Below, one piece after another: positions 43,641-52,582 of a DNA stretch of 64,000 bases. Source of the stretch: Phenylobacterium sp. Its GTDB lineage: Bacteria; Pseudomonadota; Alphaproteobacteria; Caulobacterales; Caulobacteraceae. Positions within the stretch are counted from its first letter, which is position 1; each line of letters begins with the position of its first letter. The notes beneath the pieces are model-generated. The model was given only the letters and a program-made list of their open reading frames with translations, did no database searches and was not told the DNA's origin. The stretch lies in the NCBI GenBank assembly GCA_020401865.1, contig JADCAS010000011.1, forward strand, positions 1 through 64,000, written 5' to 3'. The translations under genes and the position numbers were made by a program.

Positions 43641-44162
43641 GGGCGGCCGCCTGATTTCCTCACCCCGCACAACTTTGGCGACCAAAGTCGCGAAGCGAAT
43701 CGTGTCCATCCGGCTCCTGGGTGGGAGCTTGGGGCAAGCGTGTGCGCTGACCACAAACATCACAGCTTCAACATCCGCCTTCTTCGCTGGCTCGAGATTG
43801 AAGGCGATGAGATAGGGCGGCGCGCCAGCCTCGACTTCGACCAACAGGAAATTCCGCTGCCTGGCGTGATTGGGCGCCGGAAAATGCACCTTCCGTCTCC
43901 CGGCTTCCTCCAGAATGGCGGGCAGGCGCAACGAGAGCTCAAACCGGTCAGGACAGAAACTCCGCGGGTCTGTCGACGGGCCGCAAACCGCCTCCTGGTC
44001 ATCGCCCTCCTGAAGTTCTCGCGTGAAGACGTGATGGCTGAAGGTGACAAGCACTCGCAGCGCCCGAGCGCCTTCGGCCGCCGGCTGGACCCGGATCACG
44101 AAGGAATCGAGATGGGATAGGTCGTAGTCGACGCCGCCGATGCTCTTCCGGCCCCAGCTCAC
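43629..44162 (-). CDS. Hypothetical protein paired with the restriction-modification gene
   Basis: A 177-residue protein with no membrane segment or signal. It begins MSWGRKSIGGVDYDLSHLDS and contains SHHVFTREL and FCPDRFELSLRLP. The layout resembles a family of short proteins of unknown function that I have seen annotated as stationary phase growth adaptation proteins; I cannot assign an activity. The GTG at 44160-44162 starts 12 bases after the MmeI-like gene ends, so the two probably form an operon. A role in controlling or assisting the enzyme is only inference. Confidence 0.6.
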   Translation of the reverse strand: MSWGRKSIGGVDYDLSHLDSFVIRVQPAAEGARALRVLVTFSHHVFTRELQEGDDQEAVCGPSTDPRSFCPDRFELSLRLPAILEEAGRRKVHFPAPNHARQRNFLLVEVEAGAPPYLIAFNLEPAKKADVEAVMFVVSAHACPKLPPRSRMDTIRFATLVAKVVRGEEIRRPPKKR

Positions 44163-44174
44163 GACCGTGCGGCG

Positions 44175-47027
44175 CTAATCAGGTTGAGAGGCTAGAGAAG
44201 GGGCTGAAGCTTCCCCCGCCGGAGCCGACTTGCGCGCGCGCGCCCTTTTCACGCGGGCCGGGGCGGCCAAAAGGCCGGCGGTTCTCTCTTCGTAGAGGCG
44301 GAAGAGGTGCTCGACCCGCTCGCGGTCGTCGGCGAAGGGTTCCCGCCGGTAGAGCCGGTCCACCGCCAGGTCGAGCGCCCGGTGCGCCTTGCGCAGGTCG
44401 GCGGGCATGATGTCGGGATCGTAGAGGTCGGCGAGAGTCGCGCCCGGGTGGGCGGCGCGGGCGTCGAGTACGGCTTGGGCAAGGCTATCCAGACGGGACC
44501 GACCCGCCTCGCCCAGCTCCGGCCACGGAAATGGATTGTAAACGAGACCGATTGAATAACGGTAGTCACTCTTCAGGCGACCTCCGATATTCCGCAGCCA
44601 AGCCATATGCATGGAACTTGTCATCAGGGCAAACCTCCAAAGATTTGCGTCTTCTAAGACAAACACAAGATTGCTTGGAATAGTTGGGGGCTCTAGCCAA
44701 CCAATTGGAACATATGTTCGACGCTCCGAACTAACAGATGGTATGCAAAGGAATGGTCTACTTGGTACCACTGTTACATGAAATCGCGTCGGAAAATCGG
44801 CAAGGACGCGCGTTCCGGCACTCGGACTGTCGAGCCTCTCCTGCCGGACAGCAGAAATCCTGGCCGCTACGGATGGCATCGCCCTGATTAACTCTGGGGC
44901 AGCCTCGCGCAGGTACAGGATCCAGCGATCCCCGCCGTTGATGTACTCTTCCGCTCCGACAAAAGGACGGATGAAGGGTTTGGCTTGGGGTTCGTTCAAC
45001 AGGAAGGCGTCTGCTTCCGCCCGCTCGAAGATATAGTGGCCCCCGTCGATAGGCTTGGAGCCAATGACGACCCTGGGCGCATCGCCAAGAGGTCGCGACA
45101 CCTCCCTGACGACCAAGTGTCGGTCACCCAGGGAAGATGCGTCGAAAAGGTAGGGCGAGATCGCAGAGTGCCGGCTCTCTGTTGGATCGCCGTCAACCGA
45201 ACTGTAGCTGAAGAGACGTTTTACCTGCGGCTCAAGCGCTCGGCTCGACAAGCCAATGATTACGACATGAACATGCGCCTTGCCCCGCGCATCCGAGCCC
45301 CAGGCGAAGGTCCGGTGGGCGAAGGTGATCTCCAGGCCGTATCGATCGAAAAGCAGAGGCCAGAGCTGGGCCACCTGCTCGCCTTGGGTGATGGAGTTGG
45401 TGGAGACGAATCCGATCCGGGCCTGTGAGGTGCGGAGATACGCCCCCGCCTTCAGGAACCAGGCCGCCACGAAATCGAGCGTGCCGCCGGACTTACCGAG
45501 GGCAGCGATTCGCCGGACCTGAGCGCGCTGCTCCTCGGTCTGGATTTTGGCGCCCAGAAAGGGCGGATTCCCCAGAACATAGCTGCACCTTTCCGGCGCC
45601 AGCACCTCCGCCCAGTCGGTCTCCAGCGCATCGGCATGGCGGATGTTCGGCGCGGCCTTCAGCGGGATGCGGGCGAAGACCCGGCCGAACTCCAGGCTCA
45701 GCCGGTTGTTCATGATGTGGTCCATCATCCACATGGCCGTCTCGGCGATGCGGACGGGAAACTCGTCGATCTCGATCCCGTGGAACTGGTTGACGTCGAT
45801 CTTCGTGAGCGCGGCGCCGTATAGGTCCGCCTGCCGCCCCAAATCAGCACCGGTCTTGGGATAGAGTTCCCGAAGGACTTCGATCTCCAGGGCGCGAAGT
45901 TCCCGATAGGCGATGATCAGGAAGTTCCCGCAGCCGCAGGCCGGATCGAACAGGTTGAGCCCGGCCAGCTTGTCCTGAAAGGCGCGCAGGGCCGTCTCCC
46001 GTCCTCGCTTCAGGTCGCGCAGGCGGGCGAACTCGGCCCTCAGGTCGTCGAGGAAGAGGGGCTCGATGACCTTCAGGATGTTCTTCTCGGTGGTGTAGTG
46101 GGTGCCCTTGGCCCGGCGCTCCTTGGCGTTCATCACCGACTGGAAGAGGGCGCCGAAGATGGCGGGGCTGATCTTTTCCCAGTGGAATCCGCAGGCTTCC
46201 AGCAGACGGTCCCGCATCTTCGAATCGAACGCCGGGATGCGCAGCGCCTCGCTGAACAGCTCCCCGTTCACATAAGGAAAGCGCTGGAGGTCCTCGTCCA
46301 GGTTGGACTGGCGGCGGTCCTCCGGCGTGTCCAGCACCTGGAAAAGCTCAGCAAGGCGCGGCCCCAGGTCGGACCCGTCGGGCTGGGTCCGGTTGACGAT
46401 GAAGTCCTCCAGCATGCCCCGCTCGGGGAAGATGCCGGTATCGTCGGCGAACAGGCAGAACAGCAGCCGGACGAGCAGGCGCTCCAGCGGGTGGCCATCA
46501 TAGCCGCTGGCCTTCAGGGCGTCGTGCAGCTTGCCCATCAGTTCGGCGGCGATGATGTTGACCGGGTCCTGGTCGCGGAAGACCCGCTTCTCCACCCCCA
46601 TGACGAAGCCGAACCGCTCCACATGCTGGGGCAGGTCGGCTAGGGCGAACCGGGTTTCCTCGCCGGTCTCAAGGTCGACCAGCTCAAAGAGCTGGAAATC
46701 GCAGGTCAGGACATAGCGGGGGAGCTCGTGCTCCTTCAGACCGGGGAAGTAGTCCAGGGCCTGATCGCGAGCGCGGGTGAGGTCGCGGCCGGCGCTCTTC
46801 TGCTCGACCAGCAGGACGCCCTTCCAGAAGAGATCGATGAAGCCCTGCTTCTCGCCCAGCTTCTTGACCGGAGCCTCAAAGGTCGCCACCCGGCGCCGGC
46901 GGATGCCAAACACCTCGAAGAAGTCGTTGTAAAAGCTCTGGGTCTCACCGCGCTCGTACTTCGCGCCCGCCCACTCCTGCGAAAAGGCGGCGGCCCTCGC
47001 GCGGATTTCGTTCCAACTCAACTGCAT
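44175..47027 (-). CDS. Single-chain MmeI-like (type IIL) restriction-modification enzyme
   Basis: A 950-residue protein joining nuclease, adenine methyltransferase and target recognition. The N-terminal PD-(D/E)xK site is Asp65-x9-Glu75-Gln-Lys77 (IDLFWKGVLLVEQK), the same spacing as MmeI. A helical spacer follows, then the methyltransferase with motif I FDPACGCGNFL and motif IV YVLGNPPF. The rest (about 600-870) is the target-recognition domain, encoded by visibly more AT-rich DNA around 44580-44880. Such enzymes methylate one adenine and cut about 20 bases away. Start is the ATG at 47025-47027. It is a defence gene, probably acquired. Confidence 0.88.
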   Translation of the reverse strand: MQLSWNEIRARAAAFSQEWAGAKYERGETQSFYNDFFEVFGIRRRRVATFEAPVKKLGEKQGFIDLFWKGVLLVEQKSAGRDLTRARDQALDYFPGLKEHELPRYVLTCDFQLFELVDLETGEETRFALADLPQHVERFGFVMGVEKRVFRDQDPVNIIAAELMGKLHDALKASGYDGHPLERLLVRLLFCLFADDTGIFPERGMLEDFIVNRTQPDGSDLGPRLAELFQVLDTPEDRRQSNLDEDLQRFPYVNGELFSEALRIPAFDSKMRDRLLEACGFHWEKISPAIFGALFQSVMNAKERRAKGTHYTTEKNILKVIEPLFLDDLRAEFARLRDLKRGRETALRAFQDKLAGLNLFDPACGCGNFLIIAYRELRALEIEVLRELYPKTGADLGRQADLYGAALTKIDVNQFHGIEIDEFPVRIAETAMWMMDHIMNNRLSLEFGRVFARIPLKAAPNIRHADALETDWAEVLAPERCSYVLGNPPFLGAKIQTEEQRAQVRRIAALGKSGGTLDFVAAWFLKAGAYLRTSQARIGFVSTNSITQGEQVAQLWPLLFDRYGLEITFAHRTFAWGSDARGKAHVHVVIIGLSSRALEPQVKRLFSYSSVDGDPTESRHSAISPYLFDASSLGDRHLVVREVSRPLGDAPRVVIGSKPIDGGHYIFERAEADAFLLNEPQAKPFIRPFVGAEEYINGGDRWILYLREAAPELIRAMPSVAARISAVRQERLDSPSAGTRVLADFPTRFHVTVVPSRPFLCIPSVSSERRTYVPIGWLEPPTIPSNLVFVLEDANLWRFALMTSSMHMAWLRNIGGRLKSDYRYSIGLVYNPFPWPELGEAGRSRLDSLAQAVLDARAAHPGATLADLYDPDIMPADLRKAHRALDLAVDRLYRREPFADDRERVEHLFRLYEERTAGLLAAPARVKRARARKSAPAGEASAPSLASQPD

Positions 47028-47043
47028 GGCGACGCCTCAGGTC

Positions 47044-47080
47044 TCAACCCCCGGACAGTGCGTCAGGTCCGGGGGGTTGA
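47044..47080. terminator. Long inverted repeat between GST and the restriction-modification gene
   Basis: TCAACCCCCGGAC (47044-47056) pairs with GTCCGGGGGGTTGA (47067-47080), with one bulged G and a 10-base loop. It lies just downstream of the GST stop and upstream of the MmeI-like start. It lacks a clear T tract on the minus strand, so termination is likely but not certain. Confidence 0.5.
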
Positions 47081-47102
47081 AAAGCCCGGGTCCAGCCCCC
47101 CC

Positions 47103-47732
47103 TCAGTCCCGCGGCCCCATGTTGTAGGGCCCGCCCTTCTTGAGGGCGACGCGGTAGGCCGGGCGGTCCTGGCAGCGGCGGACCCAGGCGGCGAGGCGGT
47201 CGTGGCCCGCAAGGCGGCCCAGCATGGCGCCGGCCTCGCCCACAAAGCTCATCTGGATGTCGGCCAGGCTGAACTCGCCCAAGAGGTAGTCCCGGCCCTC
47301 CAGCGCCCCGTCGACAAAGCCCAGGTGGTTGGCGATCTCGCTCTCGATGCGCGGCTGCAGGGGGCCGCCGGCCTCGCCCAGGCGGCGGACATACATGTCC
47401 AGCATCAGGGGCAGCATGGCCGAGCCTTCGGCATAGTGCATCCACTGCTGGTAGACGTCGTACTCCGGTGAGGCGGCCGGCGGGGCCAGGCGGCCGTCGG
47501 CGCAGCGGCGCGACAGGTAGTCGAGGATGGCGCCCGATTCGAAGACCACCTGGCCCTCGTGCTCGATGACCGGCGACTTGCCCAGCGGGTGGATGGCCTT
47601 CAGCTCCGGGGGCGCAAGGCGGGTGGCGGCGTCGCGGGCGTGGTGGCGGATCTCGTAGGGCAGGCCCAGCTCCTCCAGGGCCCAGAGGACGCGCTGGGAG
47701 CGGGAATCGTTCAGGTGATGGACGGTGATCAT
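47103..47732 (-). CDS. Glutathione S-transferase family protein
   Basis: A 209-residue GST. The thioredoxin-like N-terminal domain (MITVHHLNDSRSQRVLWALE; GKSPVIEHEGQVVFESGAIL with the glutathione-binding E-S) is followed by the all-helical domain with SLADIQMSFVGEAG. It conjugates or reduces with glutathione; substrate unknown. The ATG at 47730-47732 is preceded by GGGAGACCC. Divergent from the acyl-CoA dehydrogenase at 47810. Confidence 0.9.
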   Translation of the reverse strand: MITVHHLNDSRSQRVLWALEELGLPYEIRHHARDAATRLAPPELKAIHPLGKSPVIEHEGQVVFESGAILDYLSRRCADGRLAPPAASPEYDVYQQWMHYAEGSAMLPLMLDMYVRRLGEAGGPLQPRIESEIANHLGFVDGALEGRDYLLGEFSLADIQMSFVGEAGAMLGRLAGHDRLAAWVRRCQDRPAYRVALKKGGPYNMGPRD

Positions 47733-47809
47733 GGTCGGGTCTCCCTGGCCGGCGGGGCGGTCTCAGCTTGCGGTGTCGCGGGCCGTAGGCTTGGCCTATA
47801 AGGCCGGTG

Positions 47810-49462
47810 ATGACTGAGGCCCTGATCCTACCCCGAATTGTCCCCCTCTTGCACCGGTCCGCGAAAGCCGCCGACGCCGTGACCGCGCGGGTGCGCCTGG
47901 CCGTGGAGGCCCTGGTCGCGCCGGGGGGACGGATCGACCGCCACCGGCTCGACGCCGAGCAGCACGCCGGCCATGGCCTGGCCTGGTGCGCGGCCTACGC
48001 CGAGACCCTTCGCCAGGTCGCCCTGTGGGCCGAACGGCTGGAGGCCGCCGGCGCCCTGGGCGAGGCCGAGGCCCTGCCGGCCCAGCTCCTGGCCTTCGAG
48101 TACGTCTCGCAGATGGCCGGCGGCCTGCCCATGAACCAGGGCGAGACCTTCCGCCCCGCGGACCTGGGCGTTTCGACCGACGACCTCTTCCCCCTGCTGG
48201 CCGAACTTCGCCCCGGCGCCTCCCAGGCCGTGAAGACCCGGATCGTGGCGCTGCTGGCGGCGGCGCAGGGCCGCGCCTCCCTCGAGGCCTCCGGCCTGGA
48301 CGAGACCCTGGAGGCGATCCGCGACCAGTTCACCGACTTTTCCCGCACCCGCGTGGCGCCCTTCGCCCAGGGCTGGCACCTGCGAGACGAGCTCATTCCC
48401 CTGTCCCTGCTGGAGGAGCTGGCCGGCCTCGGCGTCTTCGGCCTGACCCTGCCGGAGGACTGGGGTGGGGCCGGGCTGGGCAAGACCGCCATGTGCGTGG
48501 TTTCCGAGGCCCTCTCCCGGGGCTGGATCGCCGCCGGCTCCCTGGGGACCCGCTCGGAGATCGCCGCCGAGCTGATCCTCGCCCACGGTACGGAGGACCA
48601 GAAGGCGCGCCTCCTGCCCGGCATCGCCTCGGGCGCCATCATCCCCACCGCCGTCTTCACCGAGCCCGACACCGGATCGGACCTCGGCGCCCTGCGCACC
48701 CGGGCCGAGCGGTCCGGCGGCGCCTGGAAGGTATTCGGCGCCAAGACCTGGATCACCCACGCCGCCCGGGCAGACCTGATGACCCTGCTGGTCCGTACCG
48801 AGCCGGGCACGAAGGACCACCGGGGTCTGTCCATGCTGCTGGCCGAGAAGCCCCGCGGGACCGACGCCGAGTCCTTCCCGGCCCCCGGCATGAGCGGCGG
48901 CGAGATCGGCGTCATCGGCTATCGCGGGATGAAGGAATACGACATCGCCTTCGACGGCTTCGAGGTCCCGGAGAGCGCCCTCCTGGGCGGCCAGACCGGC
49001 AAGGGCTTCTCCCAGCTCATGGCCACCTTCGAGAGCGCCCGGATCCAGACCGCCGCCCGCGCCGTCGGCGTCGGCCAGGCGGCCCTGGACGAGGCCGTGA
49101 CCTACGCCTTCCAGCGGCGTCAGTTCGACCGGCCGATTGCGGAGTTCCCGCGGGTCGCCAACAAGCTGGCCATGATGGCTGCAGAGCTCCTCGGGGCCCG
49201 GCGACTGACCTGGTTCGCCGCCGAGGCCAAGGACCAGGGCCGCCGCTGCGACCTGGAGGCCGGCATGGCCAAGCTGACCGCCGCGCGCATCGCCTGGGCC
49301 GCGGCCGACAACGCCGTGCAGGTGCATGGCGGCGCCGGCTTCGCCACGGAGCAGGTGGTCAGCCGCCTCCTGGCCGACGCCCGCATCCTGAACATCTTCG
49401 AGGGCGCCGGCGAGGTGCAGGCCCAGGTCATCGCCCGCCGCCTGCTTGAGGGCGCCAACTAG
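47810..49462 (+). CDS. mcd: (2S)-methylsuccinyl-CoA dehydrogenase, probable
   Basis: A 550-residue acyl-CoA dehydrogenase. Residues from about 170 carry the standard fold (LPEDWGGAGLGKTAMCVVSE, FTEPDTGSDLGALRTRAE, NAVQVHGGAGF). The N-terminal 160 residues are an extra domain with QMAGGLPMNQGE, which matches the extension of the Rhodobacter Mcd that oxidises methylsuccinyl-CoA to mesaconyl-CoA in the ethylmalonyl-CoA pathway. I use the ATG at 47810 rather than the GTG at 47807. The nearby adenosyltransferase, etfBA and hbd genes fit this pathway. A different branched acyl-CoA substrate is the alternative. Confidence 0.78.
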   Translation: MTEALILPRIVPLLHRSAKAADAVTARVRLAVEALVAPGGRIDRHRLDAEQHAGHGLAWCAAYAETLRQVALWAERLEAAGALGEAEALPAQLLAFEYVSQMAGGLPMNQGETFRPADLGVSTDDLFPLLAELRPGASQAVKTRIVALLAAAQGRASLEASGLDETLEAIRDQFTDFSRTRVAPFAQGWHLRDELIPLSLLEELAGLGVFGLTLPEDWGGAGLGKTAMCVVSEALSRGWIAAGSLGTRSEIAAELILAHGTEDQKARLLPGIASGAIIPTAVFTEPDTGSDLGALRTRAERSGGAWKVFGAKTWITHAARADLMTLLVRTEPGTKDHRGLSMLLAEKPRGTDAESFPAPGMSGGEIGVIGYRGMKEYDIAFDGFEVPESALLGGQTGKGFSQLMATFESARIQTAARAVGVGQAALDEAVTYAFQRRQFDRPIAEFPRVANKLAMMAAELLGARRLTWFAAEAKDQGRRCDLEAGMAKLTAARIAWAAADNAVQVHGGAGFATEQVVSRLLADARILNIFEGAGEVQAQVIARRLLEGAN

Positions 49463-49482
49463 CCGTCCGGAAAGGACACTCC

Positions 49483-49686
49483 ATGGACACCGTCTTCGAC
49501 TACCTGATCCCGGCGGCCCTGCTCGCCGTCGCCGTGACTCTCGGCTTCGGCCTCTACGCCCTGTTCCGCGGCGGCGACTTCGGTCGCTCCTACTCCAACA
49601 AGCTCATGCGCCTGCGGGTCCTGACCCAGGCCATCGCCGTGGCCATCCTGGCCGCCGCCCTCTGGTGGCGCCAGCAGGCGGGCTGA
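49483..49686 (+). CDS. HIG1-domain twin-transmembrane protein
   Basis: A 67-residue inner-membrane protein with two helices (YLIPAALLAVAVTLGFGLYA and LTQAIAVAILAAALWW) joined by a charged loop SNKLMRLRVL, the signature of the HIG1 family. Relatives associate with respiratory complexes. It sits between mcd and the adenosyltransferase gene, 3 bases before the latter, and is probably co-transcribed with them. GGAAAGGACACTCC precedes its ATG. Confidence 0.8.
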   Translation: MDTVFDYLIPAALLAVAVTLGFGLYALFRGGDFGRSYSNKLMRLRVLTQAIAVAILAAALWWRQQAG

Positions 49687-49689
49687 GCC

Positions 49690-50262
49690 GTGGTCCTGAT
49701 CAACCGCATCTACACCCGCACGGGAGACGCCGGGACCACCCGTCTGGCCTCCGGGGCCGAGGTGTCCAAAGCCGACCTGCGGGTCGCCGCCTACGGCGAC
49801 GTAGACGAGGCCAACGCCTGCCTGGGCCTGGCGCGCCTGCACACCGCCGGCGCCGCCCTCGACCCCCTGCTGGCCCGCCTGCAGAACGAGCTGTTCGATC
49901 TCGGCGCCGACCTCGCCACACCCCCCGGGCCGGCGGAGGACCGGGCCCTGCGGATCCTCGACTCACAAGTGGCGAGGCTGGAGGCCGAGATCGACGCCCT
50001 GAACGAAGGCCTGGGCGAGCTGACCTCCTTCGTCCTGCCGGGAGGAAGCCCGGCGGCGGCGTACCTGCACCTCGCCCGCACGGTGGCCCGCCGGGCCGAG
50101 CGCAGAGCCGTCGCCCTGGCCGGCAGCGGCCAGCCGGTCAGCGGGCCGGCCCTGCGCTATCTCAACCGCCTGTCGGACCTGCTCTTCGTGGCCGCCCGCG
50201 TCGCCAACGACCAGGGCCGGGCCGACGTCCTCTGGAAGGCCGGCGCCACGCGGGAGACCTGA
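49690..50262 (+). CDS. Cob(I)yrinic acid a,c-diamide adenosyltransferase, PduO type
   Basis: A 190-residue ATP:corrinoid adenosyltransferase. The N-terminal NRIYTRTGDAGTTRLASGAE is the PduO-type ATP-binding signature; FVLPGGSPAAAYLHLARTVA and RRAERRAVAL supply the conserved helix with Arg residues. It makes adenosylcobalamin, needed by methylmalonyl-CoA and ethylmalonyl-CoA mutases. Start is the GTG at 49690, tightly linked to the HIG1 gene. The position after mcd and the B12 uptake operon elsewhere in the window support that role. Confidence 0.93.
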   Translation: MVLINRIYTRTGDAGTTRLASGAEVSKADLRVAAYGDVDEANACLGLARLHTAGAALDPLLARLQNELFDLGADLATPPGPAEDRALRILDSQVARLEAEIDALNEGLGELTSFVLPGGSPAAAYLHLARTVARRAERRAVALAGSGQPVSGPALRYLNRLSDLLFVAARVANDQGRADVLWKAGATRET

Positions 50263-50276
50263 CCGAGACGCCGGAG

Positions 50277-50390
50277 CCCCCTCACCCCGCTTCGCGGGGA
50301 GCTCCCCCGCAGGGGAGCAATGGCTCAGCCATTCCTCCACCTCTTGAGGGGGAGGTGGACCGCACAGCGGGCCGGAGGGGGTCTGCGGCG
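50277..50390. repeat. Dispersed intergenic palindromic repeat, full copy
   Basis: CCCCCTCACCCCGCTTCGCG opens a unit that continues with GGAGCTCCCCCGCAGGGGAGC, a less conserved middle, and GAGGGGGAGGTGGACCGC ending in GGAGGGGGTCT. It matches the copies at 79-238 block for block. It lies between the convergent adenosyltransferase and small membrane protein genes, where it might also act as a bidirectional terminator. Confidence 0.75.
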
Positions 50391-50399
50391 GTCACGCGC

Positions 50400-50678
50400 T
50401 CACTCCGGCTTTGCCGCTCCTGGCGCCTCGGCCTTGCGGGCCTGGGCGTCGGCTTTGGCCGCGTCATGGCTCTTGCGGTCGGTGATGGGCCGCCCGGTGA
50501 TGTCGGAGATCAGGATCGGCTGAGCGCAGGTGCGCTGTCGCCAGTCCCACCACTTCCCCGCCTGCTCGCACTCCTGCCCGGGCGTGATCCACACCACCTG
50601 GACGACCAGGATCGCCACGCAGGCGGCCAGGAAGACCGCGACGGTGATGCGGAATACCCGCCGGATCAGTTTCGACAT
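50400..50678 (-). CDS. Small single-pass membrane protein, unknown function
   Basis: A 92-residue protein with one N-terminal membrane helix (ITVAVFLAACVAILVVQVVW), a short periplasmic part with two Cys (GQECEQAGKWW; RTCAQPI), and a basic, Ala-rich tail. The family is not recognised. GGGAGAGCGG precedes the ATG at 50676-50678. Divergent from etfB with about 120 bases between. Confidence 0.6.
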   Translation of the reverse strand: MSKLIRRVFRITVAVFLAACVAILVVQVVWITPGQECEQAGKWWDWRQRTCAQPILISDITGRPITDRKSHDAAKADAQARKAEAPGAAKPE

Positions 50679-50770
50679 TCCGCTCTCCCGTCACCCGTCA
50701 AGACGTCTCTGATGACGCCCGGAGCTTGCAAACCGCGCGGGATTGGTTATGCCCCACGGCGTTCCATTTG

Positions 50771-50781
50771 TTGCAATGCAA
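50771..50781. promoter_or_regulatory. TTGC-N3-GCAA palindrome upstream of etfB
   Basis: TTGCAATGCAA at 50771-50781, 20 bases before the etfB start. It has the same TGC/GCA arms and spacing as the site before hbd (52583-52593) and resembles the CTGC-N3-GCAG sites of PhaR, an acyl-CoA/polyhydroxybutyrate regulator of alphaproteobacteria. Confidence 0.4.
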
Positions 50782-50801
50782 ATTGAGGCGCAAGCGAAGC
50801 C

Positions 50802-51548
50802 ATGAAGGTCCTCGTGCCCGTAAAGCGGGTCATCGACTACAACGTCAAGGTGCGGGTCAAAGCCGATCAGACCGGGGTTGACCTGGCCAACGTCAAGATG
50901 GCCATGAACCCCTTCTGCGAGATCGCGGTCGAAGAGGCCGTCCGCCAGAAGGAAAAGGGCGCCGCCACCGAGGTGGTCGCCGTCTCCATCGGCCCGGCCC
51001 AGGCGCAGGAAACGCTGCGCACCGCCCTGGCCATGGGCGCGGACCGCGCCATCCTGATCCAGACAGACCAGGACCTCGAACCCCTCGCCGTCGCCAAGGT
51101 GCTGGCGGCGGTGGTGGCCGAAGAGGCCCCCGGCGTGGTGATCATGGGCAAGCAGGCCATTGACGGCGACAACAACGCCACCGGCCAGATGCTGTCGGCC
51201 CTGCTGGACTGGCCTCAGGCGGTCTTCGCCTCGGAAATTGTCCTCTCCGCTGGCTCCGCCAAGGTGACCCGCGAGATCGACGGCGGCCTGCAGACGGTCG
51301 ATGTCGCCTTGCCGGCGGTCATCACCGCCGACCTGCGACTCAACGAGCCGCGCTACGCCTCCCTGCCGAACATCATGAAGGCCAAGAAGAAGCCCCTCGA
51401 CGTGAAGGAGCTCTCGGCCGTCGGCGTCGATACGGCCCCGCGCCTGAAGGTGGTCAAGGTCACCGAGCCGCCCAAGCGCAGCGGCGGCGTCAAGGTCGAG
51501 AGCGCTGCCGATATCGTCTCCAACCTCAAGACCAACGGGGTGATCTGA
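50802..51548 (+). CDS. etfB: Electron transfer flavoprotein beta subunit
   Basis: A 248-residue ETF beta subunit. [20 protein letters not shown] at the N-terminus, [20 protein letters not shown] and [20 protein letters not shown] are the classical AMP-binding and dehydrogenase-docking blocks. With EtfA it accepts electrons from acyl-CoA dehydrogenases (two are in this window) and passes them to ETF-ubiquinone oxidoreductase. It overlaps etfA by one base (TGATG, 51546-51550). Confidence 0.96.
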   Translation: MKVLVPVKRVIDYNVKVRVKADQTGVDLANVKMAMNPFCEIAVEEAVRQKEKGAATEVVAVSIGPAQAQETLRTALAMGADRAILIQTDQDLEPLAVAKVLAAVVAEEAPGVVIMGKQAIDGDNNATGQMLSALLDWPQAVFASEIVLSAGSAKVTREIDGGLQTVDVALPAVITADLRLNEPRYASLPNIMKAKKKPLDVKELSAVGVDTAPRLKVVKVTEPPKRSGGVKVESAADIVSNLKTNGVI

Positions 51549-52492
51549 TGGCTGTTCTGGTTTTCGCCGATCACGATAACGCGTCCCTCAAGGACAGCAC
51601 GCACAAGACGGTCACCGCCGCCCTCGCCCTTTCCGGGGACGTCGATGTCCTCGTGGCCGGCAAGGGCGCCGGCGAGGTGGCCAAGGCCGCCGCCGGCATC
51701 GCCGGGGTCCGCAAGGTCCTGCATGCCGAAAGCGACGCCCTGGGCCAGGGTCTGGCCGAGGCCATCGCCAGCCTCGTCACCCCTCTGATGGCGGGCTACG
51801 ACGCCCTGCTGACCCCCGCCACCTCCCTGGGCAAGAGTTTCTCGCCCCGGGTGGCGGCCAAGCTGGACGTGGCCCAGATCACCGAGGTGGTCGAGGTCGT
51901 GGACGGGTCCACCTTCGTGCGCCCGATCTACGCCGGCAACGCCCTGGAGACCGTCCAGTCCTCGGACGCCAAGAAGGTCATCACTGTCCGGTCGACCAAC
52001 TTCAAAGCCGCCGCCGAGGGTGGGTCCGCCGCCGTCGAGACCGTGGATGCGGGCCCCGGCGCCGGCAAGACCACCTTCGTCGGTCAGCAGATCGTCAAGT
52101 CGGCCCGTCCAGAGCTGACCGCCGCCAAGATCGTCGTGTCCGGCGGCCGGGCCATGGGCTCCGCCGAGGAGTTTCAGCGGGTCATCGAGCCCCTGGCCGA
52201 CAAGCTGGGCGCCGCCGTCGGGGCAAGCCGCGCCGCTGTGGACGCGGGCTACGCACCGAACGACTACCAGGTCGGCCAGACCGGCAAGGTGGTGGCCCCA
52301 GAGCTCTATGTGGCCATCGGCATTTCCGGCGCCATCCAGCACCTGGCCGGCATGAAGGACTCCAAGGTCATCGTGGCCATCAACAAGGACGGCGACGCCC
52401 CCATCTTCCAGGTCGCCGACCTGGGCCTGGTGGCCGACTACAAGTCCGCCGTGCCCGAGCTGATGGACGCCCTGGCCGCCGCCGGCAAGTAA
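51548..52492 (+). CDS. etfA: Electron transfer flavoprotein alpha subunit
   Basis: A 314-residue ETF alpha subunit. The C-terminal FAD domain shows [73 protein letters not shown] and [13 protein letters not shown]. It carries the FAD of the heterodimer. The start codon overlaps the end of etfB. A clear terminator lies 28 bases after its stop, so etfBA is a two-gene operon. Confidence 0.96.
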   Translation: MAVLVFADHDNASLKDSTHKTVTAALALSGDVDVLVAGKGAGEVAKAAAGIAGVRKVLHAESDALGQGLAEAIASLVTPLMAGYDALLTPATSLGKSFSPRVAAKLDVAQITEVVEVVDGSTFVRPIYAGNALETVQSSDAKKVITVRSTNFKAAAEGGSAAVETVDAGPGAGKTTFVGQQIVKSARPELTAAKIVVSGGRAMGSAEEFQRVIEPLADKLGAAVGASRAAVDAGYAPNDYQVGQTGKVVAPELYVAIGISGAIQHLAGMKDSKVIVAINKDGDAPIFQVADLGLVADYKSAVPELMDALAAAGK

Positions 52493-52519
52493 GCCGCCGC
52501 TGGTTTCGACCTCCGACAT

Positions 52520-52549
52520 GGGGGGCGCGGTCGCCGCGTCCCCCTTTTT
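52520..52549 (+). terminator. Rho-independent terminator of etfBA
   Basis: GGGGGGCGCGG (52520-52530), loop TCG, CCGCGTCCCCC (52534-52544), then TTTTT. The stem has 11 pairs including one G-T. It ends the etfBA transcript and separates it from hbd. Confidence 0.85.
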
Positions 52550-52582
52550 CGTGCGCCAGGCCGGGGGTCTGCGCCCCTTGCG

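Noticed and set aside
43514..43672. A 46-codon frame starting at the ATG at 43514.
   Set aside because: It has no ribosome site, runs straight through a strong terminator hairpin and overlaps the end of a minus-strand gene.
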